From NCBI RefSeq assembly GCF_036030735.1, contig NZ_CP107928.1:62001-126000 (forward strand): DNA of 64,000 bases, given 5' to 3'. Made by a program: the position numbers and the translations under genes. Below the pieces are notes generated by a model that saw nothing but the letters and a program-made list of their open reading frames with translations, was not told the DNA's origin and did no database searches. This DNA comes from Streptomyces sp. NBC_00425. GTDB taxonomy: Bacteria > Actinomycetota > Actinomycetes > Streptomycetales > Streptomycetaceae. Shown here piece by piece: positions 42,726 to 53,585 of this stretch; position 1 is the first letter of the stretch, and every line of letters starts with the position of its first letter.

Positions 42726-45700
42726 GTGGGAAACACCGAAGACAAGTTCCGCGAATACCTCAAGCGCGCGACGGCCGACCTGCGTCAGGCACGTCGCCGG
42801 CTGGCCGATGTGGAGGACCGGGCGCACGAGCCGTTGGCGGTCGTGGGGATGGCCTGTCGTTTTCCGGGCGGGGTGGTCTCGCCGGAGGGTCTGTGGGATG
42901 TGGTCGCGGGGGGCGTCGACGCGGTCGGGGAGTTCCCGGCGGGCCGGGGCTGGGACGTGGAGGACCTGTACGACCCGGACCCCGACGCGGTGGGGAAGTC
43001 GACGACGCGTCAGGGCGGGTTCCTCTACGACGCGGCGGGGTTCGACGCGGAGTTCTTCGGGATCAGTCCGCGTGAGGCGCTCGCGATGGATCCGCAGCAG
43101 CGGCTGCTGCTGGAGACGGCGTGGGAGGCGTTCGAGCGGGCCGGGATCGTGCCGCAGACGTTGCGCGGCAGCGACACCGGCGTCTTCGCGGGCGTCATGT
43201 ACAACGACTACGCGTCGCGCCTGAAGCCCGCGCCCGAGAGCTTCGAGGGCTACCTCGTCAACGGCAGCCTGGGCAGCATCGCCACCGGCCGGATCGCCTA
43301 CACCCTGGGCCTGGAAGGCCCCGCCGTGACCGTGGACACCGCCTGCTCGTCGTCGCTCGTCGCCCTGCACCAGGCGGGCCGGGCGCTGCGCAGGGACGAA
43401 TGCTCCCTGGCGCTGGCCGGGGGCGTCACCGTCATGGCGACACCGAACACGTTCGTGGAGTTCAGCCGGCAGCGCGGGCTGTCCGCCGACGGCCGGTGCA
43501 AGGCCTTCGCGGACGGCGCGGACGGCACCGGCTGGGCGGAGGGTGTCGGCTGGCTGGTGCTGGAGCGGCTGTCCGAGGCGCGGCGCAACGGGCATCCGGT
43601 GTGGGCCGTGATCCGGGGCAGCGCGATCAACCAGGACGGCGCGTCCAACGGACTGACCGCGCCGAACGGGCCGTCCCAGCAGCGGGTGATCCGCCAGGCC
43701 CTGGCCGACGCCCGCGTCGCCGCCTCCGACGTGGACGCGGTCGAGGCGCACGGCACCGGCACCAAGCTCGGCGACCCCATCGAGGCCCAGGCCCTCCTCG
43801 CCACCTACGGCCAGGCCCACGACAGCGAACAACCCCTGTGGCTGGGCTCGCTGAAGTCGAACATCGGCCACACCCAGGCCGCCGCCGGCGTCGGCAGCGT
43901 CATCAAGATGGTCATGGCGATGCGCCACGGAATACTGCCCCAGACCCTGCACGTCGACGCGCCCACCTCCCACGTCGACTGGAACGAGGGCGCGGTCGCC
44001 CTCCTCACCGAGCAGCGCCCCTGGCCCCTGACCGGCCGGCCGCGCCGGGCCGCGGTCTCCTCGTTCGGGATCTCCGGCACCAACGCCCACGTCATCCTCG
44101 AACAAGCCCCCACCGACACCGACACCCCCACCGCCGACGCTGATGCCCTCAGCCCCGCCGACACCCCCGCCGACACCGACACCCCCGCCCCCGCCGATGC
44201 CGACGTTTCCGAGGCGAGCCCTCGCACCACCCCCGCCCGGACGGCCCTCGTGCCCTGGACGCTGTCCGCGAAGACGCCTGCCGCGCTGCGCGAACAGGCC
44301 GCACGACTGGCGGAGTTCGTGCGGGAGAGCGAAGGCGACCCGGTCGACCCGGTCGACTCGGTCGGCTCGGTCGACTCGGTCGATCCGGTGGATGTGGGGT
44401 GGTCGCTGGCGGTGACGCGGTCGGTGTTCGAGCACCGGGCGGTGGTGCTGGGCGAGGGTCGTGAACAGCTCCTGGCGGGCCTGGACGCGCTGGCGGCCGG
44501 CAAGAGCGGCGCGGATGTGGTGCGGGGCCGCGCCACCGGCGCGGGCGGGCTTGCGGTGATGTTCTCCGGGCAGGGCAGCCAGCGCCCCCGGATGGGCAGG
44601 GAGTTGTATGCGGCGTTCCCGGTGTTCGCGCAGGCCTTCGACGCCGCGTGCGTGCATCTGGACGCAGAGCTGGGGCGGTCCCTGAAGGACGTCGTGTTCG
44701 CGGAGGAGGGCAGCGCCGAGGCGGCGTTGCTGGAGGAAACCCAGTTCACGCAGGCGGCCCTGTTCGCGGTGGAGTCGGCGTTGTTCGCTCTGGTGTCGTC
44801 GTGGGGCGTGCGCCCGGACGCGGTGATCGGGCATTCGGTCGGCGAGGTTGCGGCGGCGTATGCGGCGGGGGTGTTCTCGCTGGCGGACGCGTGCCGGCTG
44901 GTGGCGGTGCGGGGCCGGCTGATGCAGGCCGCCCGGGCGGGCGGTGCGATGATCGCCGTCGCCGCCCCCGCGGAGCAGGTGGCGCCGGTGGTGGCGTCGT
45001 TCGGGGGGCGGCTGGCGCTGGCGGCGGTCAACGGGCCTTCGGCGGTCGTCGTCTCCGGCGACGCCGACGCCGCCGGGGAGCTCGCGGAGCGATTCCGGCA
45101 GGAGGGGGTGCGCGTCAAGCGTCTGGCGGTCTCGCACGCCTTCCATTCCCCGCACATGGACACCGCGGTCGCCCGGTTCGAGGAGGCCGTCGCCGGGATC
45201 GTGTTCCGTGAGCCGCGGCTCGCGGTGATCTCCAACGTCACCGGCGCCCCAGCGGTGGAGGGCGAGCTGACCGACCCGGCGTACTGGGCGGGGCACATCC
45301 GGGCGGCGGTCCGCTTCCACGACGGCGTCCAGGCCCTGCACGCGCGCGGGATCACCGCCTACCTCGAACTCGGCCCCGACCCCGTCCTGACCGCCCTCGT
45401 CAAGAACACCCTCGACACCGGCACCGACACTGGCACCGACACCGGCGCCGAGGGCAGCAGCGGCACCACGGGCTCAGGCAACGTCACCGCGGTCGCCGTC
45501 CTGCGCAAGGACAAGGACGAGGCCCGTACCGCCCTGGGGGCGCTGGCCGTCCTGCACGCCCACGGCATCGGCGCCGACCTCACTCCCCTTCTGGGCGCAG
45601 GCCGGCGTGTCGCCCTGCCCACCTACGCCTTCCAGCACGAGGACTTCTGGCTGCACGCCGTCCCGCGAACGGACGTGACGAGCGCCGGCCTGAACCGCGC

Positions 45701-48700
45701 CGATCACCCCCTGCTCGGCGCCGCCGTCGAACTCGCCGACACCGGGCACCTCGTCCTCACCGGCCGCCTCACCCCCCACGACCAGCCCTGGCTCGCCGAC
45801 CACACCATCGCCGGCACCACCCTCCTGCCCGGCACCGCCTACCTCGACCTCGCCCTGCACGCGGCCCGGCTCACGGGTCTGGGCGCGGTGGAGGACGTCG
45901 TCCTCGAGGCGCCGTTGGCCCTGCCCTCCCTGGGCGCGGTCCGGCTTCAGGTGACGGTCGAGGCGCCGGACGGCTCGGGGGCGCGGGCGCTGTCCGTCCA
46001 TTCCCGTCCGGAGGCGGGTGAGGGCGTAGAGGACACCGACCCCGCTCCCTGGACCCGCCACGCCACCGGCACCCTCACCCCCACACCCGCACCCGCACCC
46101 GCACCCGCGCCCGCTGTCTGGCCCCCCGCCCACGCCACCCCCGTCGACCTCACCGGCCTCTACCCCCGCCTCACCGCCCAGGGCTACGCCTACGGACCCG
46201 CCTTCCAAGGCCTCACCCACCTCTGGCACCACGCAGACGACTACTACGCCCGCATCACCCTCCCCCCGCACACCACCCCCCACGACCACCCCCTCCACCC
46301 CGCACTCCTCGACGCCACCCTCCACGCCCTCCTCGCCACCACCCCCCACACCGACACACACACCGACACCAGCACCGACACCAGCACAGACACCGACGCC
46401 GACGCCGGGATCCGCATCCCCTTCGCCTGGAACGACATCACCCTCCACGCCACCCACCCCACCACCCTCCACGCCCACCTCACCCGAACCACCCCCGACA
46501 CCCTCCGCATCACCGCCACCGACCCCACCGGACAACCCGTCCTGACCGTCGGGGAACTCACCACCCGGACGATCACCCGTGAGCAGCTCGCCGCGGCCGG
46601 GGCCGCCACCGCCGCGCCCGCCGGGCTCCATCTGCCGGCGTGGACGCCGCTCCCCGCGGGCGTGGCCGGGGAGCCGGAGCCGCTCGGGCCGGTGGGGGTG
46701 GTCGGGGCCGATCCGCTGGGTCTGGCCGAGGCGCTGCGGGAGGCGGCCGGGGACGCAGCGTCCGTCCGGGTCTACGACACGCTCGGCGCGCTGCGGGCGG
46801 CGGTGGACGAGGGCGCGGGCGTTCCGGCGCGCGTGCTGGTCACCTGTGTCGGCGGCCCGGCGGACGAGGAGGTGCTGGACGCCATGCGTGCCGTTCTGGG
46901 GCGGGTGACGGCTCAGGTGCGGGAGTGGCTGGCGGACGAGCGGTTCGAGGACGCGCAGTTGGTCGTGGTCACCCGCGATGCCGTCGCGGCGCGTCCGGGT
47001 CCCGAGATCCGTGATCTGGCCGCCGCGCCCGTGTGGGGTCTGGTGCGGTCGGCGGCCACCGAGCATCCGGGCCGTTTCGCGCTGCTCGACGTGGGCGGCG
47101 GCCCGGTGACGCCGGGGACGGGGTCGTGCGGGACGGGGGCGGCGCTGGTCCAGGCTCTCGCCGGGCGGCTTGGCGAGGCGGCCGTCCGCGACGGGGGTGT
47201 GCAGGTGCCGCGGCTGGTGCGCGCGGCGGACGCGTCCGGTGTGCTGACGCCGCCGGACGGCTGCGATTCCTGGCGGCTCGACGTGACCAGCAGGGGGACG
47301 CTCGCCCATCTGGCGCTGCTGCCCCATCCGGAGGGCGAGGGGCCGCTCCAGGGTCATGAGATACGGGTCGCGATGCGTGCGGGGGGTCTGAACTTCCGGG
47401 ACGTGATGGTGGGCCTGGGCATGTATCCGGGGGACGACGCCCGGATCGGCGGCGAGGGTGCGGGCGTGGTCGTCGAGGTGGGCTCGCAGGTGACCGCGTT
47501 CTCGCCGGGCGACCGGGTGATGGGTCTGTTCCCGTCCGGCGGGCTCGCTCCGGTCGCTGTCACCGATCACCGGTGGGCGGCGCGGATCCCGCGGGGGCTG
47601 ACGTTCCAGCAGGCCGCTGTCGTGCCGGTGGTGTATCTCACGGCGTACTACGGTCTGGTGGATCTGGCGGGGCTGCGGCGCGGTGAGCGGCTGCTGGTGC
47701 ATTCGGCGGCCGGCGGTGTGGGCATGGCCGCCCTGCAGATAGCCCGGCACCTGGGCGCCGAGGTGTACGGCACCGCCGGCCTGGGCAAGTGGGACGCGCT
47801 GCGCGGCCTGGGCCTGGACGACGCCCACCTCGCCGACTCCCGCACCACCGGCTTCGAGCAGGGCTTCCTCGCCGCCACCGGCGGCCACGGCGTGGACGTC
47901 GTCCTGGACTGCCTCGCCAAGGAGTTCGTCGACGCCTCCCTGCGCCTGCTGCCCCGCGGCGGCCGCTTCCTGGAGATCGGCAAGACCGACATCAGGGATG
48001 CCGGGCAGGTCGCGGCCGAGCATCCGGGCGTGGCCTACCGGGCGTTCGACCTGATGGAGGCGGAGCCGGGGCGGATCCAGGCGATATGGGCCGAGCTGGT
48101 GGCGCTGTTCGAGGCCGGGGCGCTGACGCCGCCGCCGATCACCGCGTGGGACGTCAGCCATGCCGTCGACGCGCTGCGGTATCTCAGTCAGGCCCAGCAC
48201 ACGGGCAAGACGCTGCTGACGCTGCCGCGTGCGCTGGACGTCGAGGGCACCGTCCTGATCACCGGAGCCACCGGCGCCCTCGGCGGCCTGCTGGCCCGCC
48301 ACCTCGTCACCCACCACCGCATCCGCCACCTGAACCTCACCAGCCGCACCGGAGGCGACGCACCCGGCGCCGCCCAGCTCACCGACGACCTCACCCGGCT
48401 CGGCGCCACCGTCACCCTCACCGCCTGCGACCTCGGCGACCCCGCCGCCCTCGCCCGCCTCCTCGACACCGTCGACCCCCGCCACCCCCTCACCGCCGTC
48501 GTCCACACCGCCGGCCTCCTCGACGACGGCACCGTCGACACCCTCACCCCCCACCGCCTCGACACCGTCCTGGCGCCCAAAGCCGACGCCGCCTGGCACC
48601 TGCACCGCCTCACCCGCCACCACGACCTCACCGCCTTCGTCCTCTACTCCTCCGCCGCCGGCCTCCTCGGCAACCCCGGACAGGCCAACTACGCCGCCGC

Positions 48701-49592
48701 CAACACCTTCCTCGACGCCCTCGCCCACCACCGCCACACCCAGGGCCTGCCCGCCACCTCCCTCGCCTGGGGCCTGTGGGACCAGGCGAGCAGGATGACG
48801 GGGCATCTCGACGGCACGGCGCTGAGCCGGCTGTCCCGTACGGGGGTGACGGCTCTGACGCCGCAGGAGGGGCTGGCGCTGTTCGACGCGGCGCTCGGGC
48901 TGCGTCAGCCGCTGTCGGTGGCGATGGGGCTCGATCCGGCGGTGCTGGCCGAGCGGGCGGCGGCCGGTGTGCTGGAGCCGCTGTTCGCCGCTCTGGTGCG
49001 GCCGCGGGCGGGGGCGTCGGCGGTCCGGGCCGCGCGGGGGGCGGGCGGCCCGGGGGGCGGGGGCGACGTGCTCGCCGACCGGCTCGCGGCGCTGCCCGCG
49101 CAGGGGCGGCGGGCGCTGCTGGCGGAGGTCGTGTGCGAGAACGTCGCGGCGGTCCTCGGGCACGCCACGGCGGACAGTGTCGGGCTGGAGCGTCCTTTCA
49201 AGACGCTCGGTTTCGACTCGCTGTCCGCGGTCGAGCTGCGCAACCGGCTCGGCGCGGCGACCGGCCGCCGGCTGTCGCCGACGCTGATCTTCGACCATCC
49301 GACGCCGGCCGCGCTGGTGGGGCATCTCGACGAGCTGCTCGCGCCGCCGCAGGCCGATGTGTTCGGGCGGTTGCTGGCCGAACTCGACGCGCTTCAGGGC
49401 ACGTTGGGTGAGGCGGTGGTCTCGCCTGCGTCGGCGGGCAGGGCCGCGGCCCGGCTGCAGGACTTCCTGCTGCGCCTGGAGGAGGGCCAGTTCGACGCGG
49501 CCGGGTCCGAGGGGTCGGCGGCCGAGCGTATCTCGGCGGCGAGCGACGACGAGATCTTCGACCTCATCGACAACGAGCTCGGGATCGTCTGA
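42726..49592 (+). CDS. Type I PKS (PKS4): docking-KS-ATmal-DH-ER-KR-ACP-docking
   Basis: 2,288 residues from a GTG start. N-terminal docking helix [20 protein letters not shown], almost the same as in PKS3. KS with Cys207 ([16 protein letters not shown]), malonyl AT ([35 protein letters not shown]), DH ([20 protein letters not shown]), ER ([23 protein letters not shown]), B-type KR ([14 protein letters not shown]), ACP ([10 protein letters not shown]), C-terminal docking helix ending [14 protein letters not shown]. All domains look active, so one fully reduced C2 unit is added. It follows the ferredoxin and diverges from PKS3, with which it shares large near-identical tracts. The KS-AT linker contains a 9-bp minisatellite. 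Confidence 0.95.
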   Translation: MGNTEDKFREYLKRATADLRQARRRLADVEDRAHEPLAVVGMACRFPGGVVSPEGLWDVVAGGVDAVGEFPAGRGWDVEDLYDPDPDAVGKSTTRQGGFLYDAAGFDAEFFGISPREALAMDPQQRLLLETAWEAFERAGIVPQTLRGSDTGVFAGVMYNDYASRLKPAPESFEGYLVNGSLGSIATGRIAYTLGLEGPAVTVDTACSSSLVALHQAGRALRRDECSLALAGGVTVMATPNTFVEFSRQRGLSADGRCKAFADGADGTGWAEGVGWLVLERLSEARRNGHPVWAVIRGSAINQDGASNGLTAPNGPSQQRVIRQALADARVAASDVDAVEAHGTGTKLGDPIEAQALLATYGQAHDSEQPLWLGSLKSNIGHTQAAAGVGSVIKMVMAMRHGILPQTLHVDAPTSHVDWNEGAVALLTEQRPWPLTGRPRRAAVSSFGISGTNAHVILEQAPTDTDTPTADADALSPADTPADTDTPAPADADVSEASPRTTPARTALVPWTLSAKTPAALREQAARLAEFVRESEGDPVDPVDSVGSVDSVDPVDVGWSLAVTRSVFEHRAVVLGEGREQLLAGLDALAAGKSGADVVRGRATGAGGLAVMFSGQGSQRPRMGRELYAAFPVFAQAFDAACVHLDAELGRSLKDVVFAEEGSAEAALLEETQFTQAALFAVESALFALVSSWGVRPDAVIGHSVGEVAAAYAAGVFSLADACRLVAVRGRLMQAARAGGAMIAVAAPAEQVAPVVASFGGRLALAAVNGPSAVVVSGDADAAGELAERFRQEGVRVKRLAVSHAFHSPHMDTAVARFEEAVAGIVFREPRLAVISNVTGAPAVEGELTDPAYWAGHIRAAVRFHDGVQALHARGITAYLELGPDPVLTALVKNTLDTGTDTGTDTGAEGSSGTTGSGNVTAVAVLRKDKDEARTALGALAVLHAHGIGADLTPLLGAGRRVALPTYAFQHEDFWLHAVPRTDVTSAGLNRADHPLLGAAVELADTGHLVLTGRLTPHDQPWLADHTIAGTTLLPGTAYLDLALHAARLTGLGAVEDVVLEAPLALPSLGAVRLQVTVEAPDGSGARALSVHSRPEAGEGVEDTDPAPWTRHATGTLTPTPAPAPAPAPAVWPPAHATPVDLTGLYPRLTAQGYAYGPAFQGLTHLWHHADDYYARITLPPHTTPHDHPLHPALLDATLHALLATTPHTDTHTDTSTDTSTDTDADAGIRIPFAWNDITLHATHPTTLHAHLTRTTPDTLRITATDPTGQPVLTVGELTTRTITREQLAAAGAATAAPAGLHLPAWTPLPAGVAGEPEPLGPVGVVGADPLGLAEALREAAGDAASVRVYDTLGALRAAVDEGAGVPARVLVTCVGGPADEEVLDAMRAVLGRVTAQVREWLADERFEDAQLVVVTRDAVAARPGPEIRDLAAAPVWGLVRSAATEHPGRFALLDVGGGPVTPGTGSCGTGAALVQALAGRLGEAAVRDGGVQVPRLVRAADASGVLTPPDGCDSWRLDVTSRGTLAHLALLPHPEGEGPLQGHEIRVAMRAGGLNFRDVMVGLGMYPGDDARIGGEGAGVVVEVGSQVTAFSPGDRVMGLFPSGGLAPVAVTDHRWAARIPRGLTFQQAAVVPVVYLTAYYGLVDLAGLRRGERLLVHSAAGGVGMAALQIARHLGAEVYGTAGLGKWDALRGLGLDDAHLADSRTTGFEQGFLAATGGHGVDVVLDCLAKEFVDASLRLLPRGGRFLEIGKTDIRDAGQVAAEHPGVAYRAFDLMEAEPGRIQAIWAELVALFEAGALTPPPITAWDVSHAVDALRYLSQAQHTGKTLLTLPRALDVEGTVLITGATGALGGLLARHLVTHHRIRHLNLTSRTGGDAPGAAQLTDDLTRLGATVTLTACDLGDPAALARLLDTVDPRHPLTAVVHTAGLLDDGTVDTLTPHRLDTVLAPKADAAWHLHRLTRHHDLTAFVLYSSAAGLLGNPGQANYAAANTFLDALAHHRHTQGLPATSLAWGLWDQASRMTGHLDGTALSRLSRTGVTALTPQEGLALFDAALGLRQPLSVAMGLDPAVLAERAAAGVLEPLFAALVRPRAGASAVRAARGAGGPGGGGDVLADRLAALPAQGRRALLAEVVCENVAAVLGHATADSVGLERPFKTLGFDSLSAVELRNRLGAATGRRLSPTLIFDHPTPAALVGHLDELLAPPQADVFGRLLAELDALQGTLGEAVVSPASAGRAAARLQDFLLRLEEGQFDAAGSEGSAAERISAASDDEIFDLIDNELGIV
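42803..48785 (+). repeat. Right arm of the ~6-kb imperfect inverted repeat (in PKS4)
   Basis: Inverted counterpart of 34975-40863. The first 380 bp after the docking helix appear base-for-base identical to PKS3. Identity breaks where the KS middle, the early DH and the region between DH and ER differ. Confidence 0.8.
44338..44391 (+). repeat. 9-bp minisatellite in the PKS4 KS-AT linker
   Basis: Six 9-bp units of the type GACTCGGTC encode [18 protein letters not shown]. The loading module of PKS1 has a single DPVDVG at the equivalent place, so this is a local expansion in frame. Confidence 0.85.
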
Positions 49593-49707
49593 GCCGCGGC
49601 CTCCGGGCACGCGCCCCCCGGGCACGCGGCCCCCGATCGCGGGCCTGTCCTTCTCCGACCACGCCGTACGCCGGTCCCCTGGACCGCCCGACCCTTAGGA
49701 ACAGGTT

Positions 49708-51177
49708 ATGTCCGATCCCGTCATCATCTCGGGCGGCGGGCCCGCCGGCCTCATGCTCGCCCACGAGCTGGGGCTGTGGGGCATCGACACGATCGTGCTG
49801 GAGCGCCACACGGCGCGCGAGGGCGGCCGGTCCGTGGGCCAGGCCCTGAACACGACAGCGGCCGAACTCCTGGACCAGCGGGGTCTGCTGGACGGTCTGT
49901 GGGAGCACACCGCGCCGTCCCAGGGCACGCACTTCTCGCTGCTGTGGCTGGACAGCGCCCCGTTGGAGGGCCGTCATCTGCCCGCGCTGCTGCTGGGCCA
50001 GGAGTATCTGGAGCGCGAGCTGGAGCAGCGGGCCGTGAAGGGGGGTGCGGATCTGCTGTCGGGCCGTGAGCTGGTCGGCTACGAGCAGGACGACGCGGGG
50101 GTCACGGTCACCGTGCGCCACGGTGGTGCGGAGTCCCGGCTGCGCGGCAGTTATCTGGTGGGCGCGGACGGGGAGGACAGCCGGGTGCGTGAGCTGGCGG
50201 GCATCCGTTTTCCCGGTTCCAGTCAGGCGAACTGCGGTCTGGTCGCCGATGTGGAGACCGACTTCGCCGCTCTGGAGGAGGTGCACCGCGGGGCGCGGTT
50301 CTGCCCGGCGGGCGGACTGTATTCGTCGGTGCCGGTGGAGCCGGGGGTGACGCGTGTGATCACCGCCGAGTTCGACACCGAGCTGCCGGGGCCTTCGGTG
50401 CCGCCGACGGCCCGGGAGCTGCGGGCGAGTGTCGAGCGGCTCAACGAGCGGCCGTTCCCCGATGTGCCGGTGCGCTGGATCCGCCGGTACGGGGGGCCTT
50501 CGCGGGTGGCGGAGCGTTTCCAGGACGAGCGGGTGTTCCTGGTCGGCGACGCGGCGCACACGTTCTATCCGCTGGCGGGCCTGCGCATCAATCTGTGTCT
50601 GCAGGACGCGGTGAACCTCGGCTGGAAGCTCGCGGGTGATCTGCTGGGCTGGGCTCCGCCGGATCTGCTGGACACGTATACCGCCGAGCGCCGTCCGGCG
50701 GCGGTGCGTGCGGCGTCGGCCACCGACACCCAGCTGGCTCTGATCCATCCGGTGCGGCGGGTGGCGCCGGTGCGGGAGCTGGTGACGACGCTGCTGCGTT
50801 TCCCCGACGTCAACCGGTATCTGCTGGAGCTGTCGACGGGGGTGGATGTCAGTTACGCGCACGAGGACGCGCCGGGGCCGCTCGGTCGCCGGCTGCCGCA
50901 CGTGGAGCTTGCGACGCCCGGCGGGCCCAGCAGTGTGGCCCGGCTGCAGCACGGGGGGCGGGGTCTGCTGCTCGACATGTCCGCGGGGCGGGGCGCCGCG
51001 CGGACGGTGGTGGCGCCGTGGTCGGACCGGGTGGAGGTGGCCGTGGCGCGGGCGACGGCGGACATCGCCGCCGAGGCGGTGCTGCTGCGGCCGGACGGGC
51101 ATGTGGCGTGGCTGGGCGCGCTGGGCGATCCGGCGCTCGTGGACGCGCTGCGGCAGTGGTTCGGGGCGCGCGGGTGA
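49708..51177 (+). CDS. FAD-dependent aromatic-hydroxylase-type monooxygenase
   Basis: 489 residues. Dinucleotide-binding ISGGGPAGLMLAHELG near the N-terminus, the DG motif YLVGADGEDSRVRE, and the FAD-ribityl motif VFLVGDAAHTFYPLAGLRIN followed by QDAVNLGWKLAGD. This is the group A flavoprotein monooxygenase family (PheA/TetX and polyketide oxygenases). The usual PxGGQGxN after GDAAH reads PLAGLRIN, a divergent form. The ATG at 49708 follows TAGGAA. It lies 115 nt after PKS4 and may be co-transcribed. It probably uses NAD(P)H and oxygen to hydroxylate, or to insert oxygen into, the polyketide or a starter acid. Family certain, substrate unknown. Confidence 0.93.
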   Translation: MSDPVIISGGGPAGLMLAHELGLWGIDTIVLERHTAREGGRSVGQALNTTAAELLDQRGLLDGLWEHTAPSQGTHFSLLWLDSAPLEGRHLPALLLGQEYLERELEQRAVKGGADLLSGRELVGYEQDDAGVTVTVRHGGAESRLRGSYLVGADGEDSRVRELAGIRFPGSSQANCGLVADVETDFAALEEVHRGARFCPAGGLYSSVPVEPGVTRVITAEFDTELPGPSVPPTARELRASVERLNERPFPDVPVRWIRRYGGPSRVAERFQDERVFLVGDAAHTFYPLAGLRINLCLQDAVNLGWKLAGDLLGWAPPDLLDTYTAERRPAAVRAASATDTQLALIHPVRRVAPVRELVTTLLRFPDVNRYLLELSTGVDVSYAHEDAPGPLGRRLPHVELATPGGPSSVARLQHGGRGLLLDMSAGRGAARTVVAPWSDRVEVAVARATADIAAEAVLLRPDGHVAWLGALGDPALVDALRQWFGARG

Positions 51178-51203
51178 GGGCGGGCCGCGTCTGAGACGGC
51201 GGA

Positions 51204-51234
51204 CGGGGGCCGGGGCGGATCGCCCCGGCCCCCG
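51204..51234. terminator. 14-bp bidirectional terminator
   Basis: 51204-51217 pairs perfectly with 51221-51234, with only GAT between, so the innermost pairs probably open. It lies between the convergent monooxygenase (stop at 51177) and carrier protein gene (stop at 51254). Confidence 0.75.
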
Positions 51235-51253
51235 GTGTGCGGGTGCGGATCTG

Positions 51254-51520
51254 TCAGCTCAGCAGCCGGGACCAGCCGCCCACGGTGGGGTCGGCGGCGA
51301 GGTCCTTGAGGGCGACGCGGTGGCCGGCGCGCCGCCAGCCGTTGATGAGCTGCATCATGTGCAGGGACTTCAGGCCGACGGCGACGAGGTTGGTGTCGTC
51401 GGCTATGGCCTCGGCGGCCACGCCGACGGTCCGGGCGACGGCGTCCCTGATCTCGTCGGCGGTGGGGGCCGCGGGCGCGGCCGGCACGGTGGCGGTGTCG
51501 TCGGTGACGGGTCGGCTCAT
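51254..51520 (-). CDS. Discrete acyl/aryl carrier protein
   Basis: 88 residues with a disordered Pro/Ala N-terminus. The phosphopantetheine site is Ser52 in NLVAVGLKSLHMMQLINGW. The flanking pattern (GLxSxxMMxLxxxWRxxG, then VALKDLAADPTVGGWSRLL) resembles aryl carrier domains of the EntB/isochorismatase type and stand-alone peptidyl carriers more than PKS ACPs (GFDSL). It lies 26 nt downstream of the second KAS-III-like gene in the same direction. This pairing is known where a KAS-III-like enzyme transfers an acyl group to or from a discrete carrier (chlorothricin-type). It probably holds a starter or side-chain acyl group; the loaded acid is unknown. Confidence 0.88.
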   Translation of the reverse strand: MSRPVTDDTATVPAAPAAPTADEIRDAVARTVGVAAEAIADDTNLVAVGLKSLHMMQLINGWRRAGHRVALKDLAADPTVGGWSRLLS

Positions 51521-51546
51521 GGCAGGTCTCTCTCCTCGTGCGGGCT

Positions 51547-52572
51547 TTAGGGGATCTCGGTGATTTCCAGGACGGCCGCGCCGACTTCCATGCCCACGGC
51601 CGCGGCGAGCAGCAGGACGTGGTCGCCGGGACGCAGGCGGCCCGTGGAGAGCAGGTGGTCGAGGCCGACGATCTGGTCGGTGCCGCCGCAGTGCCCGGTG
51701 CGGCGGTTGACCTCCCAGGTGCCGCGCGTCTCGTCGATGCCCAGCGGGTCGAGGAACCCGTTCGTGACCTGGTCGCGGGCCACTGCGCTGTGGGCGACCC
51801 TGGTGATGTCGTCCATGGTCAGGCCGGCCTCGGCGAGGACGGCGTCGACGGCCTCGTTGACGACGTCGCCGAGGTGGAAGAGGGGCGGGACGACGCCCTG
51901 GGCCCACTGCCGGCGCAGGTGGTCGACGCGGGCGTCGAGGTCGAGGGGCTTGCCGAGGGTGGCGCTCGGCGGGAAGAGCGGGTCGCCGCCGCGGTGCAGC
52001 AGCTCCGCCTCCGGGATGGACACGGAGCCCACGGACAGCAGCCGGGCGAAGCCGCCGCGTTTGGAGACCACGACGGCCGAACCGCCGTCGCCCAGGACGT
52101 AGTTGTCGCTGACGGACCAGCGGTCCACGTTCGGTGTGGAGAAGTTGTCGCCCGCGGTGACCAGGACGGCGGTGGAGTCCGGTTCGGCGCGCAGCAGGTC
52201 GGCGGCGAAGCGCAGCGAGGTGAGCATGCCCAGGCAGCCCTGGCGCAGTTCGAGTGCCGGGACGGGCCGGTCGACGGTGTGGTGGAGGATGTAGTGGGGG
52301 GCCGACCAGATGTCGGGGCCCTGGTGGAAGACGGGCGTGTGGATGAGCGCGTCGATGTCGCCGGGGTCGTGCCCGGAGCGTTTGAGTGCGTCGCGGGCGG
52401 CGCTGACGGCCATGTCGGGGGCGGGCGTGTCACCGGCGACGGCCACCGAGATCATGCCGCTGGACTCGCGCAGGGCGGCGTCGTACCACCCCCGCTCGAC
52501 GGCCTCGTCGATCGTGACCCGCTCGGGGATGCACGTGCCGATGCCGGCCAGGTAGACGTTGTCCGCTTTCAT
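51547..52572 (-). CDS. KAS-III-like acyltransferase/condensing enzyme (second copy)
   Basis: 341 residues, homologous along its length to the protein at 5623-6654. Cys113 in LRQGCLGMLTSLRF, His261 in VAHSAVARD and Asp299 in GHCGGTDQ give a Cys-His-Asp triad, the arrangement seen in CerJ-like acyltransferases instead of the Cys-His-Asn of FabH. The ATG follows AAGGAGAG. It is paired with the discrete carrier gene. Likely role: moving an acyl group between the carrier and another carrier or acceptor. Only this copy of the two keeps the His, which suggests they have different jobs. Confidence 0.85.
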   Translation of the reverse strand: MKADNVYLAGIGTCIPERVTIDEAVERGWYDAALRESSGMISVAVAGDTPAPDMAVSAARDALKRSGHDPGDIDALIHTPVFHQGPDIWSAPHYILHHTVDRPVPALELRQGCLGMLTSLRFAADLLRAEPDSTAVLVTAGDNFSTPNVDRWSVSDNYVLGDGGSAVVVSKRGGFARLLSVGSVSIPEAELLHRGGDPLFPPSATLGKPLDLDARVDHLRRQWAQGVVPPLFHLGDVVNEAVDAVLAEAGLTMDDITRVAHSAVARDQVTNGFLDPLGIDETRGTWEVNRRTGHCGGTDQIVGLDHLLSTGRLRPGDHVLLLAAAVGMEVGAAVLEITEIP

Positions 52573-52593
52573 CGGGTCTCTCCTTCGTGGATG

Positions 52594-52812
52594 CCCCTGC
52601 CTTCAGGCAGGGGTGGGGGTACCTCCCGCTTGCGGGGGAGAAAAACGAAGCTCCTGCGGAGCAGGGCAGGGAAAGCCGGTTGGCCGCCGGAGCGGACCGG
52701 CGTCCACTGACCCACGGACCGACAGGCGCTGCTCACAGGGGAGTTGATACAGCGTGAGGCGTGACGCAGCAGGTCAAGCGGGCGTTCAAGTACCGCTTCC
52801 ACCCCAGTGAAG
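52594..52812 (+). mobile_element. IS200/IS605-type remnant: hairpin end and tnpB start fragment
   Basis: CCCCTGCC-TTCA-GGCAGGGG (52594-52613) is followed by two more small hairpins (around 52623-52640 and 52651-52664), as at ends of IS200/IS605 elements. At 52761 a GTG opens a frame reading TQQVKRAFKYRFHPSEGR, the hallmark N-terminus of TnpB/OrfB proteins (KRAFKYRFYP). Similarity stops after about 17 residues and the frame runs into the TetR gene, so the transposase is destroyed. Lies in the 314-bp gap 52573-52886, which has no other gene. Confidence 0.6.
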
Positions 52813-52886
52813 GTCGGGTCACGGTCGCAGGAGGGCCTTGCGCACCCCTTTCGCGGCGCTTGGGAGGCGTGCGGGCGGATGGCATC

Positions 52887-53534
52887 ATGACCGGCGTGGG
52901 GCTTCGGGAGATGAAGAAAGTCAAGGTCAAGCAGGCGATCCAGCGAGAGACGCTGCGTCTGTTCACGGAGCGCGGGTACCGGGAGACGACGGTCGAGCAG
53001 ATCGCCGCGGCGGCGGAGATCTCGACCACGACGTTCTACCGCTACTACCCGTCGAAGGAAGAGGTGATCCTCTCCGGGATCCATGAGCGGGGACAGGGCG
53101 AGGGGCTGGGCGAGGGGCTGGGCGGGGGGCTGGGCGGGGGCCGGGAGCGGTCCTTGCATTTCGTGTCGGAGCTGCCGGCGGGCGTGTCGGTGGTGGAGGG
53201 GCTGCGGGCGGTGCTGCGCGGCATCCAGCGCAGCGGCGCCCTCGAGGGGGACCGCGGGGCGCTGCTGGCCCGGCTGCGGATGATCAACGACACGCCCGAG
53301 CTGCGGGCGCTCAACGCGCAGCGCACGCAGGAGGGTCTGCGTGAGCTGGCCGGCCTGCTGGCCGGGCCGTCCGGCGCCGATCCGGACGGTTACGAGATGC
53401 GGGTGCTGGCGGCGGCCGTCGGCGGGGCGGTCACCGAGACGCTGCGTTACTGGGTGGAGCGTGACGGCGAGCCGGACATCGGCGATCTCTTCGACCGCAC
53501 GCTGGAGTTGATGGCGCCCTCGCTGGAGCGGTGA
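52887..53534 (+). CDS. TetR-family transcriptional regulator
   Basis: 215 residues from the ATG at 52887. Alternative starts are GTG 52896 and ATG 52911. A longer frame back to 52761 only adds the tnpB remnant. The DNA-binding domain is typical: GLREMKKVKVKQAIQRETLR, LFTERGYRETTVEQIAAAAE, ISTTTFYRYYPSKEEVIL. A Gly/Glu-rich low-complexity stretch (GEGLGEGLGGGLGGG) links to the ligand-binding domain. It is placed upstream of P450-2 and two genes from the exporter at 55556, whose promoter overlaps a palindrome. Control of export and self-resistance is a reasonable inference. Confidence 0.9.
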   Translation: MTGVGLREMKKVKVKQAIQRETLRLFTERGYRETTVEQIAAAAEISTTTFYRYYPSKEEVILSGIHERGQGEGLGEGLGGGLGGGRERSLHFVSELPAGVSVVEGLRAVLRGIQRSGALEGDRGALLARLRMINDTPELRALNAQRTQEGLRELAGLLAGPSGADPDGYEMRVLAAAVGGAVTETLRYWVERDGEPDIGDLFDRTLELMAPSLER

Positions 53535-53585
53535 GGCCGGCGCCCCAAGGGGGCGGGCGGGGTCCCGGTTCGTGCGGAAGGCGGT

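Noticed and set aside
45474..49625. 1,383-codon minus-strand frame opposite PKS4
   Set aside because: Shadow frame. The sense strand encodes continuous AT, DH, ER, KR and ACP domains with all motifs intact.
52761..52886. TetR protein starting at 52761 with 42 extra residues
   Set aside because: The extra residues begin with a TnpB N-terminus and do not resemble TetR proteins. The conserved GLR...KK region begins after 52887.
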